Notes under the pieces: generated by a model
The model's input: only the letters and a program-made list of their open reading frames with translations
Told to the model about the DNA's origin: nothing
The model's database searches: none
Part shown: piece by piece, positions 44,446 to 52,125 of the stretch
Numbering within the stretch: the first letter of the stretch is position 1
Layout of the letters: each line of letters starts with the position of its first letter
Translations under genes and position numbers: made by a program
Source: PGYT01 sp963675055
GTDB taxonomy: Bacteria > Bacteroidota > Ignavibacteria > Ignavibacteriales > Melioribacteraceae
NCBI GenBank assembly: GCA_963675055.2
Contig: CAXXJE010000002.1
Location: 1,240,001-1,304,000 of the forward strand
Length of the DNA stretch: 64,000 nucleotides
Direction of reading: 5' to 3'

Positions 44446-46580
44446 ATCCATTAACCGGTTTATTAGCTAAAAGCTCAAAAAACGGCGGTACGATTTTAAT
44501 TGAGCATTTACAACAAGTCGCATCCATTGCTGAAAAAATAGCGGAAACTCTGAATTTGGATAAAGAACTTGCACGATTAGGCGGGTTACTTCACGATACC
44601 GGGAAAGCACACCCGGATTTTCAAAAAAAGTTAGCAAACAATAGAAGAATGAATTTCGGGATACCGTTAAGACATGAGCTTTCGTCATTACTATTTCTCC
44701 CGCTTTTCCCCAAAAAAGATTGGGATATATTAATTGATATGATAGTTGCCCATCACCGGTCAATTAGGCAGGATGCACGGAAACAAGGGATCTTAGATTT
44801 AGAAGATTCGGAAGGATTAGAGGAAGTATTTAACAGGCATTGTGAACCGTGGAATGAATGGTCGCAATATGTAATTGCAATCCTTGACGAATGTGGAATT
44901 GATAAGCGAAATATCACCAAAGAGGAAGCATTTGAAGCTTTTGAATATGCCATTGAATATTGCTCGAATAAGAAACTCGGTTGGTCGAAATGGAAAGGAG
45001 TTCTAATTGGAGCCGATCATTTTGCTTCGGCATTGGATGAAAAAATACAAAATCACTTGCAAGAGATATTCAAAAGCCCGGAACTCTCTGTCTTTAATAG
45101 TCGGTCGAATAATTTATATCCATTATCTCTAATGAGTGCAGATGATAATCGTCCTCATACACTTGTTGTTGCGCCTACAGGAGCCGGGAAAACAGATTTC
45201 TTAATGCGTAGATGTAAAAACAGAGTTTTCTATACTCTTCCTTTCCAGGCGTCAATTAATGCAATGTTTGATCGATTCAAAAAGCAACTACCTGAGCAAA
45301 AAGAAATAAGAGTATTACATGCCTCATCAAAACTAATTATAAAGGGAGATGGTGCATACGAAGAAAAAGTTTTACAGGATAAAGTCGGAGCTTCAATAAA
45401 AGTATTAACTCCTCATCAAATGGCTTCACTTATTTGCGGGACACGAGGTTTTGAAACGCTCGCAATAGACCTTATGCGAAACGATGTAATACTTGATGAA
45501 ATACATTCATATTCCGATGTTTCGCAATCAATGGTTCTTGAAATTGTAAAAGCATTGCTAAAACTTAACTGCAAAATTCATGTAGGCAGCGCAACAATGC
45601 CTTCGGAATTACAGAAGAAAATTTTGCATCTACTTGGCGGAGAAGAACAAACATATACTGTAACGCTACCTAAAAATACACTTGATACATTCGATAGGCA
45701 CCGGATTCATAAACGCTCTTCCTTTGAGGAAACTATTCCCATCATAAGACAAGCATTGAGTGAAAAAAAGAAAGTTCTTATAGTTTGCAATAAAGTGGAT
45801 ACCGCACAACGGCGTTTTACAAAATGCAGTGATTTATTTTCCGGGATTCCGAAAATGTTATTACATAGTAGATTCAGAAGGAAGGATCGTTCCGAAGCGG
45901 AAAATGAATTGCGTGAAAAATACGATAAATTGTCAAATGCTTGTATCGTAATTTCTACCCAAGTTGTCGAAGTTAGCCTCGATATCAGTTTCGACATTAT
46001 GATTACCGAATGCGCACCTTTGGATAGCCTGATACAAAGATTCGGGCGTATCAATCGAAGAAGAACTGTCGAAAGTGTTAGAGAAAAAAGAATAAAACCT
46101 ATCTATGTAATTGAGCCGCCGAAAGACATTAGAGAGTGTTTGCCGTATAAAAGAGAAGTTCTTCTAAGCAGTTTTGCTGAACTACCCGATAATAAAATTT
46201 TACATGAATGCGACTTACAAAAAAAGATTGATGCAGTATTTCCCAAACTGGAAACTGTTCCAATCAACACACATTTAGTTTGGGAAGGCGATGAATTTCT
46301 TTTAACCGAACTTTGTCATTTCCCATCTTCTGTTCTTATGGAAACCTTAAGCATTGAATCCGCTACAGCTATCCTGCAATCGGATTTGGAAATTTATGAA
46401 AAAGGTAATAGTGAAGAAAGAACAAGTCTGGAAATACCAATTCCACGAAGTTCGAGATTTCGCAAGTTCACCAACTTTGGCTATTCGAAATATGGAACTT
46501 GTCCAATAATAATTCACAATGATTTATATAGTTCCGAAATGGGACTGGAATGGAAAGAAATTGATTCATTTATATTTTAA
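44442..46580 (+). CDS. cas3: CRISPR-associated helicase/nuclease Cas3 with fused HD domain
   Basis: 712 residues. HD nuclease domain: GGLLHDTGKAHPDF (His51-Asp52) and IVAHHRSIR. Helicase: Walker A APTGAGKT (244-251), DEIH box (352-355), VGSATMP (motif III), and STQVVEVSLDISFD with QRFGRINRR (motifs V-VI). Cas3 is recruited by Cascade to unwind and degrade target DNA. The HD and SF2 parts are all present in one protein. Coupled to cas5 by a 4-nt overlap. Confidence 0.95.
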   Translation: MNPLTGLLAKSSKNGGTILIEHLQQVASIAEKIAETLNLDKELARLGGLLHDTGKAHPDFQKKLANNRRMNFGIPLRHELSSLLFLPLFPKKDWDILIDMIVAHHRSIRQDARKQGILDLEDSEGLEEVFNRHCEPWNEWSQYVIAILDECGIDKRNITKEEAFEAFEYAIEYCSNKKLGWSKWKGVLIGADHFASALDEKIQNHLQEIFKSPELSVFNSRSNNLYPLSLMSADDNRPHTLVVAPTGAGKTDFLMRRCKNRVFYTLPFQASINAMFDRFKKQLPEQKEIRVLHASSKLIIKGDGAYEEKVLQDKVGASIKVLTPHQMASLICGTRGFETLAIDLMRNDVILDEIHSYSDVSQSMVLEIVKALLKLNCKIHVGSATMPSELQKKILHLLGGEEQTYTVTLPKNTLDTFDRHRIHKRSSFEETIPIIRQALSEKKKVLIVCNKVDTAQRRFTKCSDLFSGIPKMLLHSRFRRKDRSEAENELREKYDKLSNACIVISTQVVEVSLDISFDIMITECAPLDSLIQRFGRINRRRTVESVREKRIKPIYVIEPPKDIRECLPYKREVLLSSFAELPDNKILHECDLQKKIDAVFPKLETVPINTHLVWEGDEFLLTELCHFPSSVLMETLSIESATAILQSDLEIYEKGNSEERTSLEIPIPRSSRFRKFTNFGYSKYGTCPIIIHNDLYSSEMGLEWKEIDSFIF

Positions 46581-46595
46581 AAGGAGGTGAGGATT

Positions 46596-47915
46596 ATGTA
46601 TACATCATTTATCGGTAATTTCTTTCTGGAAAAACTGAATGAAGAACTTCAAAAGAAATTTACTGCACAAGAATATTTTGAAAAAGAACAATTTCCGTTG
46701 TTTTATGATCATCACAAATATCTTCAAAGCCCGGCAAATACACCCTTATTCCAAGTGATCGCGCAAAAGAAAACAAAAGATTCGAAAGCGCGCCATAAAG
46801 CATATTCTGAAATCGTGGATAAAATAAAAACTTATTCAGAAACTAAAGATCAAGCACCGGACATGAGTTTTGCCTTGGGTTTTTCTTCAGCTGATTTATT
46901 AGGTACCACATCAGGTCAAATAACTTCGATTGATCTTCCATTTAATGCTGAAGATATGTTTGCTTCTTGGATAGGCGCCGGTTTTGGTATTGGGGTTGCC
47001 GGTGGATTAAATATCCTGATCGAGAACTATGAAGTTTTACGAGTATTGCAAGAAGGATGGACACTTTATAGAGAATTTGTTAATGAAAATACTGGAATTG
47101 ATAACAAAGTTGAAACGTGGAATGGGATTTGGCTTTCGCATAGGTTTAGTGAAAGTTTTGTAAAAACATCCCCTAAGGCTAATTTTCATCCAATTGGAGT
47201 AAGCAAAGATGGTAAAGCACAAATGGATCGTCCTTCATGGACAAATCTCATTTTTACATTGGCGAAAATTTTTCCCAAACAAACTTTAAACGCATATGTC
47301 TATAGTTTCGGAAAAATGAACAGAACAATTGGTTTTGTTCGTTTCGTTCTGCCTGAAGTATCAAAAGTTTCTATGCTTTATAGTTCTCTATTCGAAAAAA
47401 GTACTATTCTATCCAACAGAGAGCTTGCTCAAATATACCAATCTGAATATGGTTTCTCGGCAGTATGTGAACGATTCAGTATGGTTGGATTACGCTCTTT
47501 AGAACCAAAAGATTTAAAAAAATTCATGCCTTCCAAATACGAAAAAAATTTTCCAACACTTAAAAACGATGAAAAATCTATAATTAACTATTCTATTTAT
47601 ATAACATGGATTGTGGCTATGCTAAACAACAAAGAATTATTAGAACTTGCGGAAAAAGCTGCCTTAAGGCTCAAAGAGTTTACTTTAAAAGAAGGGAAAG
47701 TCAGAACAAACCGCACAAACGCAATCGAACAACTTCTTAGTTCAAAAAATCGAAAAGATTTTATTGCCGGGTTAACCGAGATCACTAAAGAGGATGAGAA
47801 AATGTCGGAAATATCAAATGAATTAGTTAATAGTGCTATGCTTGATATTGCGCCGGACAATTTAACATTATTTGTAACTCTGCTTCGATTCAAATATTTA
47901 TCAAATAAAATCTAA
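46596..47915 (+). CDS. cas8: Cas8-type large subunit, divergent
   Basis: 439 residues from the ATG at 46596, which has AAGGAGG 9-13 nt upstream; a GTG at 46587 is less likely. There is no strong family motif; the call rests on position between cas3 and cas7, size and predominantly helical C-terminus (about 330-439). It contains IGAGFGIGVAGGLNIL (about 127-142), a Gly-rich helix, but no CxxC zinc pair of many Cas8b proteins. It should recognise the PAM and nick-site side of target DNA as the large subunit of Cascade. Confidence 0.65.
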   Translation: MYTSFIGNFFLEKLNEELQKKFTAQEYFEKEQFPLFYDHHKYLQSPANTPLFQVIAQKKTKDSKARHKAYSEIVDKIKTYSETKDQAPDMSFALGFSSADLLGTTSGQITSIDLPFNAEDMFASWIGAGFGIGVAGGLNILIENYEVLRVLQEGWTLYREFVNENTGIDNKVETWNGIWLSHRFSESFVKTSPKANFHPIGVSKDGKAQMDRPSWTNLIFTLAKIFPKQTLNAYVYSFGKMNRTIGFVRFVLPEVSKVSMLYSSLFEKSTILSNRELAQIYQSEYGFSAVCERFSMVGLRSLEPKDLKKFMPSKYEKNFPTLKNDEKSIINYSIYITWIVAMLNNKELLELAEKAALRLKEFTLKEGKVRTNRTNAIEQLLSSKNRKDFIAGLTEITKEDEKMSEISNELVNSAMLDIAPDNLTLFVTLLRFKYLSNKI

Positions 47916-47936
47916 AATATATTAGGGAGAAATAAA

Positions 47937-48995
47937 ATGCAAAATCCGTTTATTTATATTCGTGGACTTAGACATGTAGATCATACAGTATTTACAGTTG
48001 CAGATGGTCAGAAAAGATATTGGGATGATCAATTTCAGCGCTGGGTTGCATATTCCAGTGGTCAGCACGTAAAAAGATCAATCCTGGAAGAAGTTTTAAG
48101 AACATTGGAAAAAGAACCTGTGCCTGTTACCTTCTACTTTGAAGCTCCAAAATTAAAAGAAAAGGAAGTCACAACACCGGCGGATCCTGCATATGTGGAT
48201 CAACTTTTAGGTGGATGGATGGTAGCGCAATCCGGCGGCGGCGGAAGAACGATTAAAAGAAGGAGTCCCTTGTCAATTTCCGCCTTAAGACCTCTTCACC
48301 CTTTATTGAGTGGAATAAATTCTGAACCAATATCATTCGATAGGAGTGATCGGCCGGATCTTCATAAAGTTATTGTAAAAGATACAAATGGAAACGAATT
48401 GACAGAAGAACAAATATCTGAATTGCTTTCGGATTCTGACAGAAGCTTAAGACGCAAATGGATTCCAGAAGATAAAAATAAACGTGCAAGCGGTTTATTC
48501 GTTTACGACATTGCCATTGATTTAAGAACTCTTTTTTGTATCTCCACGAATACCTTGGAGCCGGAGTTGTCGGAGCAAACTATTATAAACCTCACAAATG
48601 ACGGTTGGAAGGAGTCAAAAAATGTTTTTGGATCCTGTTTAATTGCATCGGAAGACAAACGAAATGAAATAATCAGTGCACTATCAAAAGCTTTAATCAA
48701 TTGGAGAATTACAACAAATCAATCACGTACATTCAGTCCAATGGAAATGCTTGCTGTTGCAGTAAGTGACAATGCAAACAAAATTGCCGGAGCAATTAGA
48801 GCAAAACTTTCCGAAGAGACAGAGAAACAACGTGCAACACCTATTATCGACGATACAGCCGGGGCTGATTTATTTATAACTCTACCGTGTAACGGGTATG
48901 TTGTCGGAGTTCACGGGACAGCAAACGCACTTGAAGACACGGAAAAACATTTAGCAAATTTGATGAAAGCATACGATTACGAAAACCAGTTATAA
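47937..48995 (+). CDS. cas7: Cas7-like backbone subunit of Cascade
   Basis: 352 residues starting MQNPFIYIRGLRHVDHTVFT behind GGGAGAAATAAA. Cas7-type signatures include an N-terminal strand with R-G-x-x-x-x-D-H-T-V, SSGQHVKRSIL and the loop RRSPLSISALRPLHPLLSG, with a glycine-rich RNA-binding end. Cas7 polymerises along the crRNA spacer. It is the last gene before an intergenic palindrome and cas4. Confidence 0.75.
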   Translation: MQNPFIYIRGLRHVDHTVFTVADGQKRYWDDQFQRWVAYSSGQHVKRSILEEVLRTLEKEPVPVTFYFEAPKLKEKEVTTPADPAYVDQLLGGWMVAQSGGGGRTIKRRSPLSISALRPLHPLLSGINSEPISFDRSDRPDLHKVIVKDTNGNELTEEQISELLSDSDRSLRRKWIPEDKNKRASGLFVYDIAIDLRTLFCISTNTLEPELSEQTIINLTNDGWKESKNVFGSCLIASEDKRNEIISALSKALINWRITTNQSRTFSPMEMLAVAVSDNANKIAGAIRAKLSEETEKQRATPIIDDTAGADLFITLPCNGYVVGVHGTANALEDTEKHLANLMKAYDYENQL

Positions 48996-48998
48996 TAT

Positions 48999-49023
48999 TG
49001 TAGGTCGATTTGCCAAATCGACC
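48999..49023 (+). repeat. REP-like palindrome copy 5, between cas7 and cas4
   Basis: TGTA head, arm GGTCGATTT, loop GCC, complement AAATCGACC. Forward orientation, beginning 3 nt after the cas7 stop codon. Confidence 0.75.
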
Positions 49024-49094
49024 GGGGCTAGTTTTTAAAGAACAACTCACTTGAAACATTATAAACAGTTAAGCAAACTAAACACATTTACCAA

Positions 49095-49589
49095 ATGACC
49101 GGCACACAAATATCATATTACTTTTTATGTAAACGCAAGCTCTGGTTGTTTACGAATAAAATAGACATGGAGCAGAACAGCGAAACTGTAGCTTTGGGCA
49201 GGTTTATATCCGAATCGACTTACGAACGTGCGAAACATGAAATAAGCATTAGTGACGGCGAAGATAATATAATGCTGGACTTTTACGACGCGAAAACGAA
49301 GGTGATTCACGAAGTGAAGAAGTCGGATAAAATGGAAGACACCCACATATGGCAGGTAAAGTTTTATATATCTGTAATGGAAAGACAGGGTGTTGAAGGC
49401 GTAACCGGTGAAATCGATTACCCGAAACTGCGGCAGACATTAAAAGTGGAATTAACGGAAGACGACCGCCGTGAACTTGAACATATCAGACACGCAATTC
49501 AAGTCGTTCTTGCCCAGGATAAACCGCCGGATGTTATAAATAAAACTTTCTGTAAGAAATGCGCATATTATGATTTATGCTACGTGTAG
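49095..49589 (+). CDS. cas4: CRISPR-associated nuclease Cas4
   Basis: 164 residues. Conserved N-terminal Cys (YFLCKRKLWLF), the nuclease motif VIHEVKKSD and the C-terminal Fe-S cysteines CKKCAYYDLCYV identify Cas4, which trims pre-spacers for PAM-correct integration with Cas1-Cas2. The TAG stop codon is inside the head of palindrome copy 6, so the exact C-terminus is set by that element; the ending still contains all expected cysteines. No Shine-Dalgarno is evident 5' of ATG. Confidence 0.93.
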   Translation: MTGTQISYYFLCKRKLWLFTNKIDMEQNSETVALGRFISESTYERAKHEISISDGEDNIMLDFYDAKTKVIHEVKKSDKMEDTHIWQVKFYISVMERQGVEGVTGEIDYPKLRQTLKVELTEDDRRELEHIRHAIQVVLAQDKPPDVINKTFCKKCAYYDLCYV

Positions 49590-49609
49590 GACAAGTCGCC
49601 GACTTGTCC
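49585..49609 (+). repeat. REP-like palindrome copy 6, ending cas4
   Basis: TGTA head, arm GGACAAGTC, loop GCC, complement GACTTGTCC. The TAG of the head is the cas4 stop codon. Identical to copy 8. Confidence 0.8.
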
Positions 49610-49720
49610 AAATGCACTCTGAAAGATATATACTTGCCGAAAAGCTTTTCTTGATCTGCTTTTTAAGTTCGTGAGTATGAAGTTATGTTAAAGGTTTTTA
49701 CTACCGTTAAAAAAGGTTGG

Positions 49721-49745
49721 GGTCAAGACGGCGTCTTGACCTACA
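49721..49745 (-). repeat. REP-like palindrome copy 7, in reverse orientation before the transposase
   Basis: Arm GGTCAAGAC, loop GGC, GTCTTGACC then TACA; reads as head-first on the minus strand. It ends 9 nt before the transposase ATG and is 111 nt from copy 6. Confidence 0.8.
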
Positions 49746-49754
49746 AATAATATT

Positions 49755-50405
49755 ATGAAACATTTTTATGAGAGGCATCTGCCTCATTATATTGTGGAAG
49801 GGTATGCATATTTTATTAATGCCAGATTACACGGGTCACTGCCTAAGAAGGTAATCGATAATCTTAAGCAAACTTATGATCGCAAGGTAGAACTGATAAG
49901 CTCAATAAAGAATAATGCTAAAAAACATGAAGCATATCTTGCTTTGAAATGGGAGTATTTTACCGAATTCGATATGGAATTGCATACTCATAAAAAATCT
50001 CCAGTATGGTTAGCTAATGATTCAATAGCACAGCTTGTAAAAGAGGCATTGCATTACAGGGATAATAAGGATTTCAATTTGATCGCTTATACAATAATGA
50101 GTAACCATATACACCTGGTAATTTTCCCGTTTCTTGAAAAAATAGCTTCCGAATCGGAATATAAAAACAAGTACCCTTTAGGAGGATTGCTCGCATCATT
50201 TAAAAAATACACCGCGCTAAAGGCAAATAAAATATTAAACCGCAGCGGCGCATTCTGGCAGCATGAAAGTTATGATCATGTAGTAAGAGATAATGATGAA
50301 CTTTTAAGAATCGTGAAATACGTTTTAAATAACCCGGTTAAAGCGGGACTGGTTGATGACTATAACAAGTACAAATGGAATTATTACAATCCCAAATACC
50401 TGTAG
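49755..50405 (+). CDS. REP-associated tyrosine transposase (RAYT, Y1_Tnp family)
   Basis: 216 residues. The N-terminal ERHLPHYIVEGYAYFINARL, the metal-binding HUH motif IMSNHIHLVI, and the C-terminal FWQHESYDHVVRDNDELLRIV with the candidate catalytic Tyr (ESYDH), then YVLNNPVKAGLV, are all intact, so the enzyme could be active. It makes single-strand cuts at stem-loop REP sites. It lies in the cas operon between cas4 and cas1 with a pair of inverted palindromes on each side; its TAG stop is within palindrome copy 8. Confidence 0.93.
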   Translation: MKHFYERHLPHYIVEGYAYFINARLHGSLPKKVIDNLKQTYDRKVELISSIKNNAKKHEAYLALKWEYFTEFDMELHTHKKSPVWLANDSIAQLVKEALHYRDNKDFNLIAYTIMSNHIHLVIFPFLEKIASESEYKNKYPLGGLLASFKKYTALKANKILNRSGAFWQHESYDHVVRDNDELLRIVKYVLNNPVKAGLVDDYNKYKWNYYNPKYL

Positions 50406-50425
50406 GACAAGTCGCCGACTTGTCC
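50401..50425 (+). repeat. REP-like palindrome copy 8, ending the transposase
   Basis: Same sequence as copy 6 (arm GGACAAGTC). The TAG of the head is the transposase stop codon. Confidence 0.8.
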
Positions 50426-50537
50426 GATTTAATTGTTTGCATTTAAAAATAAGTCTGCCGGTCGGTGGGGATTTTAATAATCGGTGTATTCAGTTTTCTC
50501 AGAAGTAATTTTTGTTAAATAATAATTAAAGGGGTTG

Positions 50538-50562
50538 GGGCAAGACGGCGTCTTGCCCTACA
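50538..50562 (-). repeat. REP-like palindrome copy 9, in reverse orientation before cas1
   Basis: Arm GGGCAAGAC, loop GGC, GTCTTGCCC then TACA. It ends 8 nt before the cas1 ATG and is 112 nt from copy 8. Confidence 0.8.
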
Positions 50563-50570
50563 AATCATTT

Positions 50571-51674
50571 ATGAAACGTAATTATTATATTTTCAGCAGT
50601 GGTAAGTTAATCCGCAAACAGAACACTCTTTACTTTGAACAGGGTAAAGCGGAAGAGCCGGAAGAATTTGAAGAGAAACCGGACGAAGAAATTGAAGTTG
50701 AAGATGATTCCATTTCAACAGATGACGAGGCGGGAATAGAAGCAAGTGAACCCAAAAGGCTGCCGAAAAAACCGCTGCCGGTCGAAGATATCGAAGCTAT
50801 TTATTGTTTCAGTGAGCTCAGGTTTAATACTAAGTTTCTAAACTTCCTTGCTACTAATCAAATTACGCTGCACCTGTTTAATTATTACGGTTATTATACG
50901 GGCAGCTTTTATCCGCGCGAACCGTTTATTTCCGGCAAGTTGCTTGTAAAGCAGGTAGAATGTTATACCGACATGTTTAAAAGGATTGATATAGCAAAGA
51001 GATTCGTTGAAGGTTCGGCGGCAAATATTAAGAAAAATCTTCAGTACTATAATGCGCGCAACAAGGATATGAGTCCTTTCCTGCCGAAAATAGAACTGAG
51101 AATGAAGGAGATTAACAAAGCGGCCGATATTAAAGAACTGATGGGTATAGAGGGAAATATCCGTTCAACTTATTATATAACATGGAACCTTATAATTGAT
51201 GAAATGATGGAATTCGGAAAAAGAGAAAAGCATCCCCCGACAAACCCGGTGAACGCACTTATATCTTTCGGTAATTCGCTTGTATATACAACCGTATTGA
51301 GCGAGATTTACAAGACACAGCTTAATCCGCTGATCAGTTATTTGCATGAACCGGGCGAAAGAAGGTTTTCACTCGCACTCGATCTGGCGGAGATATTCAA
51401 ACCTTTACTTGCCGACAGGATAATATTCAGCCTGCTTAATAAGAAACAAATACAGGCAAAACATTTCGATCAAAGAACGAATTACTGCTACCTGAGCGAA
51501 GCAGGAAGAAAGGTTTACTTAAAAGAATTCGACGAAAGACTGAAGACAACAATTAAACACCGGCAGTTGAAAAAGTCGGTTAGTTACAGGCATCTTGTAA
51601 GACTGGAGTGTTATAAACTGATTAAACACATACTTGGCGAAAAGGATTATAAACCGTTTACCATATGGTGGTAA
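50571..51674 (+). CDS. cas1: CRISPR integrase Cas1 with an acidic N-terminal insertion
   Basis: 367 residues. Active-site Glu in LMGIEGNIRS and His in YLHEPGERRFSLALDLAEIF (with the following Asp) identify Cas1. Between NTLYFEQG and KPLPVEDIEAIYCF there is an acidic, low-complexity stretch of about 45 residues, absent from ordinary Cas1 N-terminal beta domains. The start is set at 50571 because an upstream TTG-initiated reading would translate palindrome copy 9. No Shine-Dalgarno is seen, as the palindrome occupies that position. Overlaps cas2 region by a few codons. Confidence 0.93.
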   Translation: MKRNYYIFSSGKLIRKQNTLYFEQGKAEEPEEFEEKPDEEIEVEDDSISTDDEAGIEASEPKRLPKKPLPVEDIEAIYCFSELRFNTKFLNFLATNQITLHLFNYYGYYTGSFYPREPFISGKLLVKQVECYTDMFKRIDIAKRFVEGSAANIKKNLQYYNARNKDMSPFLPKIELRMKEINKAADIKELMGIEGNIRSTYYITWNLIIDEMMEFGKREKHPPTNPVNALISFGNSLVYTTVLSEIYKTQLNPLISYLHEPGERRFSLALDLAEIFKPLLADRIIFSLLNKKQIQAKHFDQRTNYCYLSEAGRKVYLKEFDERLKTTIKHRQLKKSVSYRHLVRLECYKLIKHILGEKDYKPFTIWW

Positions 51675-51700
51675 TACAAATATTATTCGGAAGGAATAAA

Positions 51701-51964
51701 ATGTATATTATTATAGTATATGACGCCGCACCTAAAAGAGGAACTAAATTACTTAAATTTTTGCGTCGTCATTTAATATGGATACAAAATTCCGTATTTG
51801 AAGGGGAAGTAACGGAAGCGCAATTGCAAATTGTATTAAAAGGAATAAAGGATATAATCAATAAAGCGAAGGATTCCGTTATTTATTATGTTTTCGACTC
51901 AATAAAATACACTGAACGTGGTGTATTGGGAGTTGAACGTAACGAAACAGATACTTTTATTTAG
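51701..51964 (+). CDS. cas2: CRISPR-associated Cas2
   Basis: 87 residues, MYIIIVYDAAPKRGTKLLKFLRRHLIWIQNSVFEGE, the usual Cas2 opening and second motif. It forms the Cas1-Cas2 integrase with Cas1. ATG at 51701 has GGAAGGAATAAA upstream; a frame from 51665 would overlap cas1. The leader and CRISPR array follow directly. Confidence 0.96.
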   Translation: MYIIIVYDAAPKRGTKLLKFLRRHLIWIQNSVFEGEVTEAQLQIVLKGIKDIINKAKDSVIYYVFDSIKYTERGVLGVERNETDTFI

Positions 51965-52125
51965 GAATTGGAAATTATGACTCTTAATTTAATTCGAACT
52001 TGTCTGTTTAGTACCAAAAATATAATTTGTCGTCGTACCCCGGGCAATTTTGCACTATTTGAGGTCGACAATGGAAGCGCCGAAAAATGCTTGGAATATG
52101 CTTCAAAAAGCCCGGTTTATGGGCT
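51965..52125 (+). promoter_or_regulatory. CRISPR leader region
   Basis: 161 bp between the cas2 stop and the first repeat. The degenerate repeat at the far end of the array and repeat orientation place the leader here. Runs of A/T (TTAATTTAATTCG) are in keeping with a leader promoter; no integration host factor site could be identified. Confidence 0.65.

Noticed and set aside
50535..50571. cas1 beginning 12 codons earlier at a TTG
   Set aside because: The additional residues are only a translation of palindrome copy 9 and do not resemble a Cas1 N-terminus.
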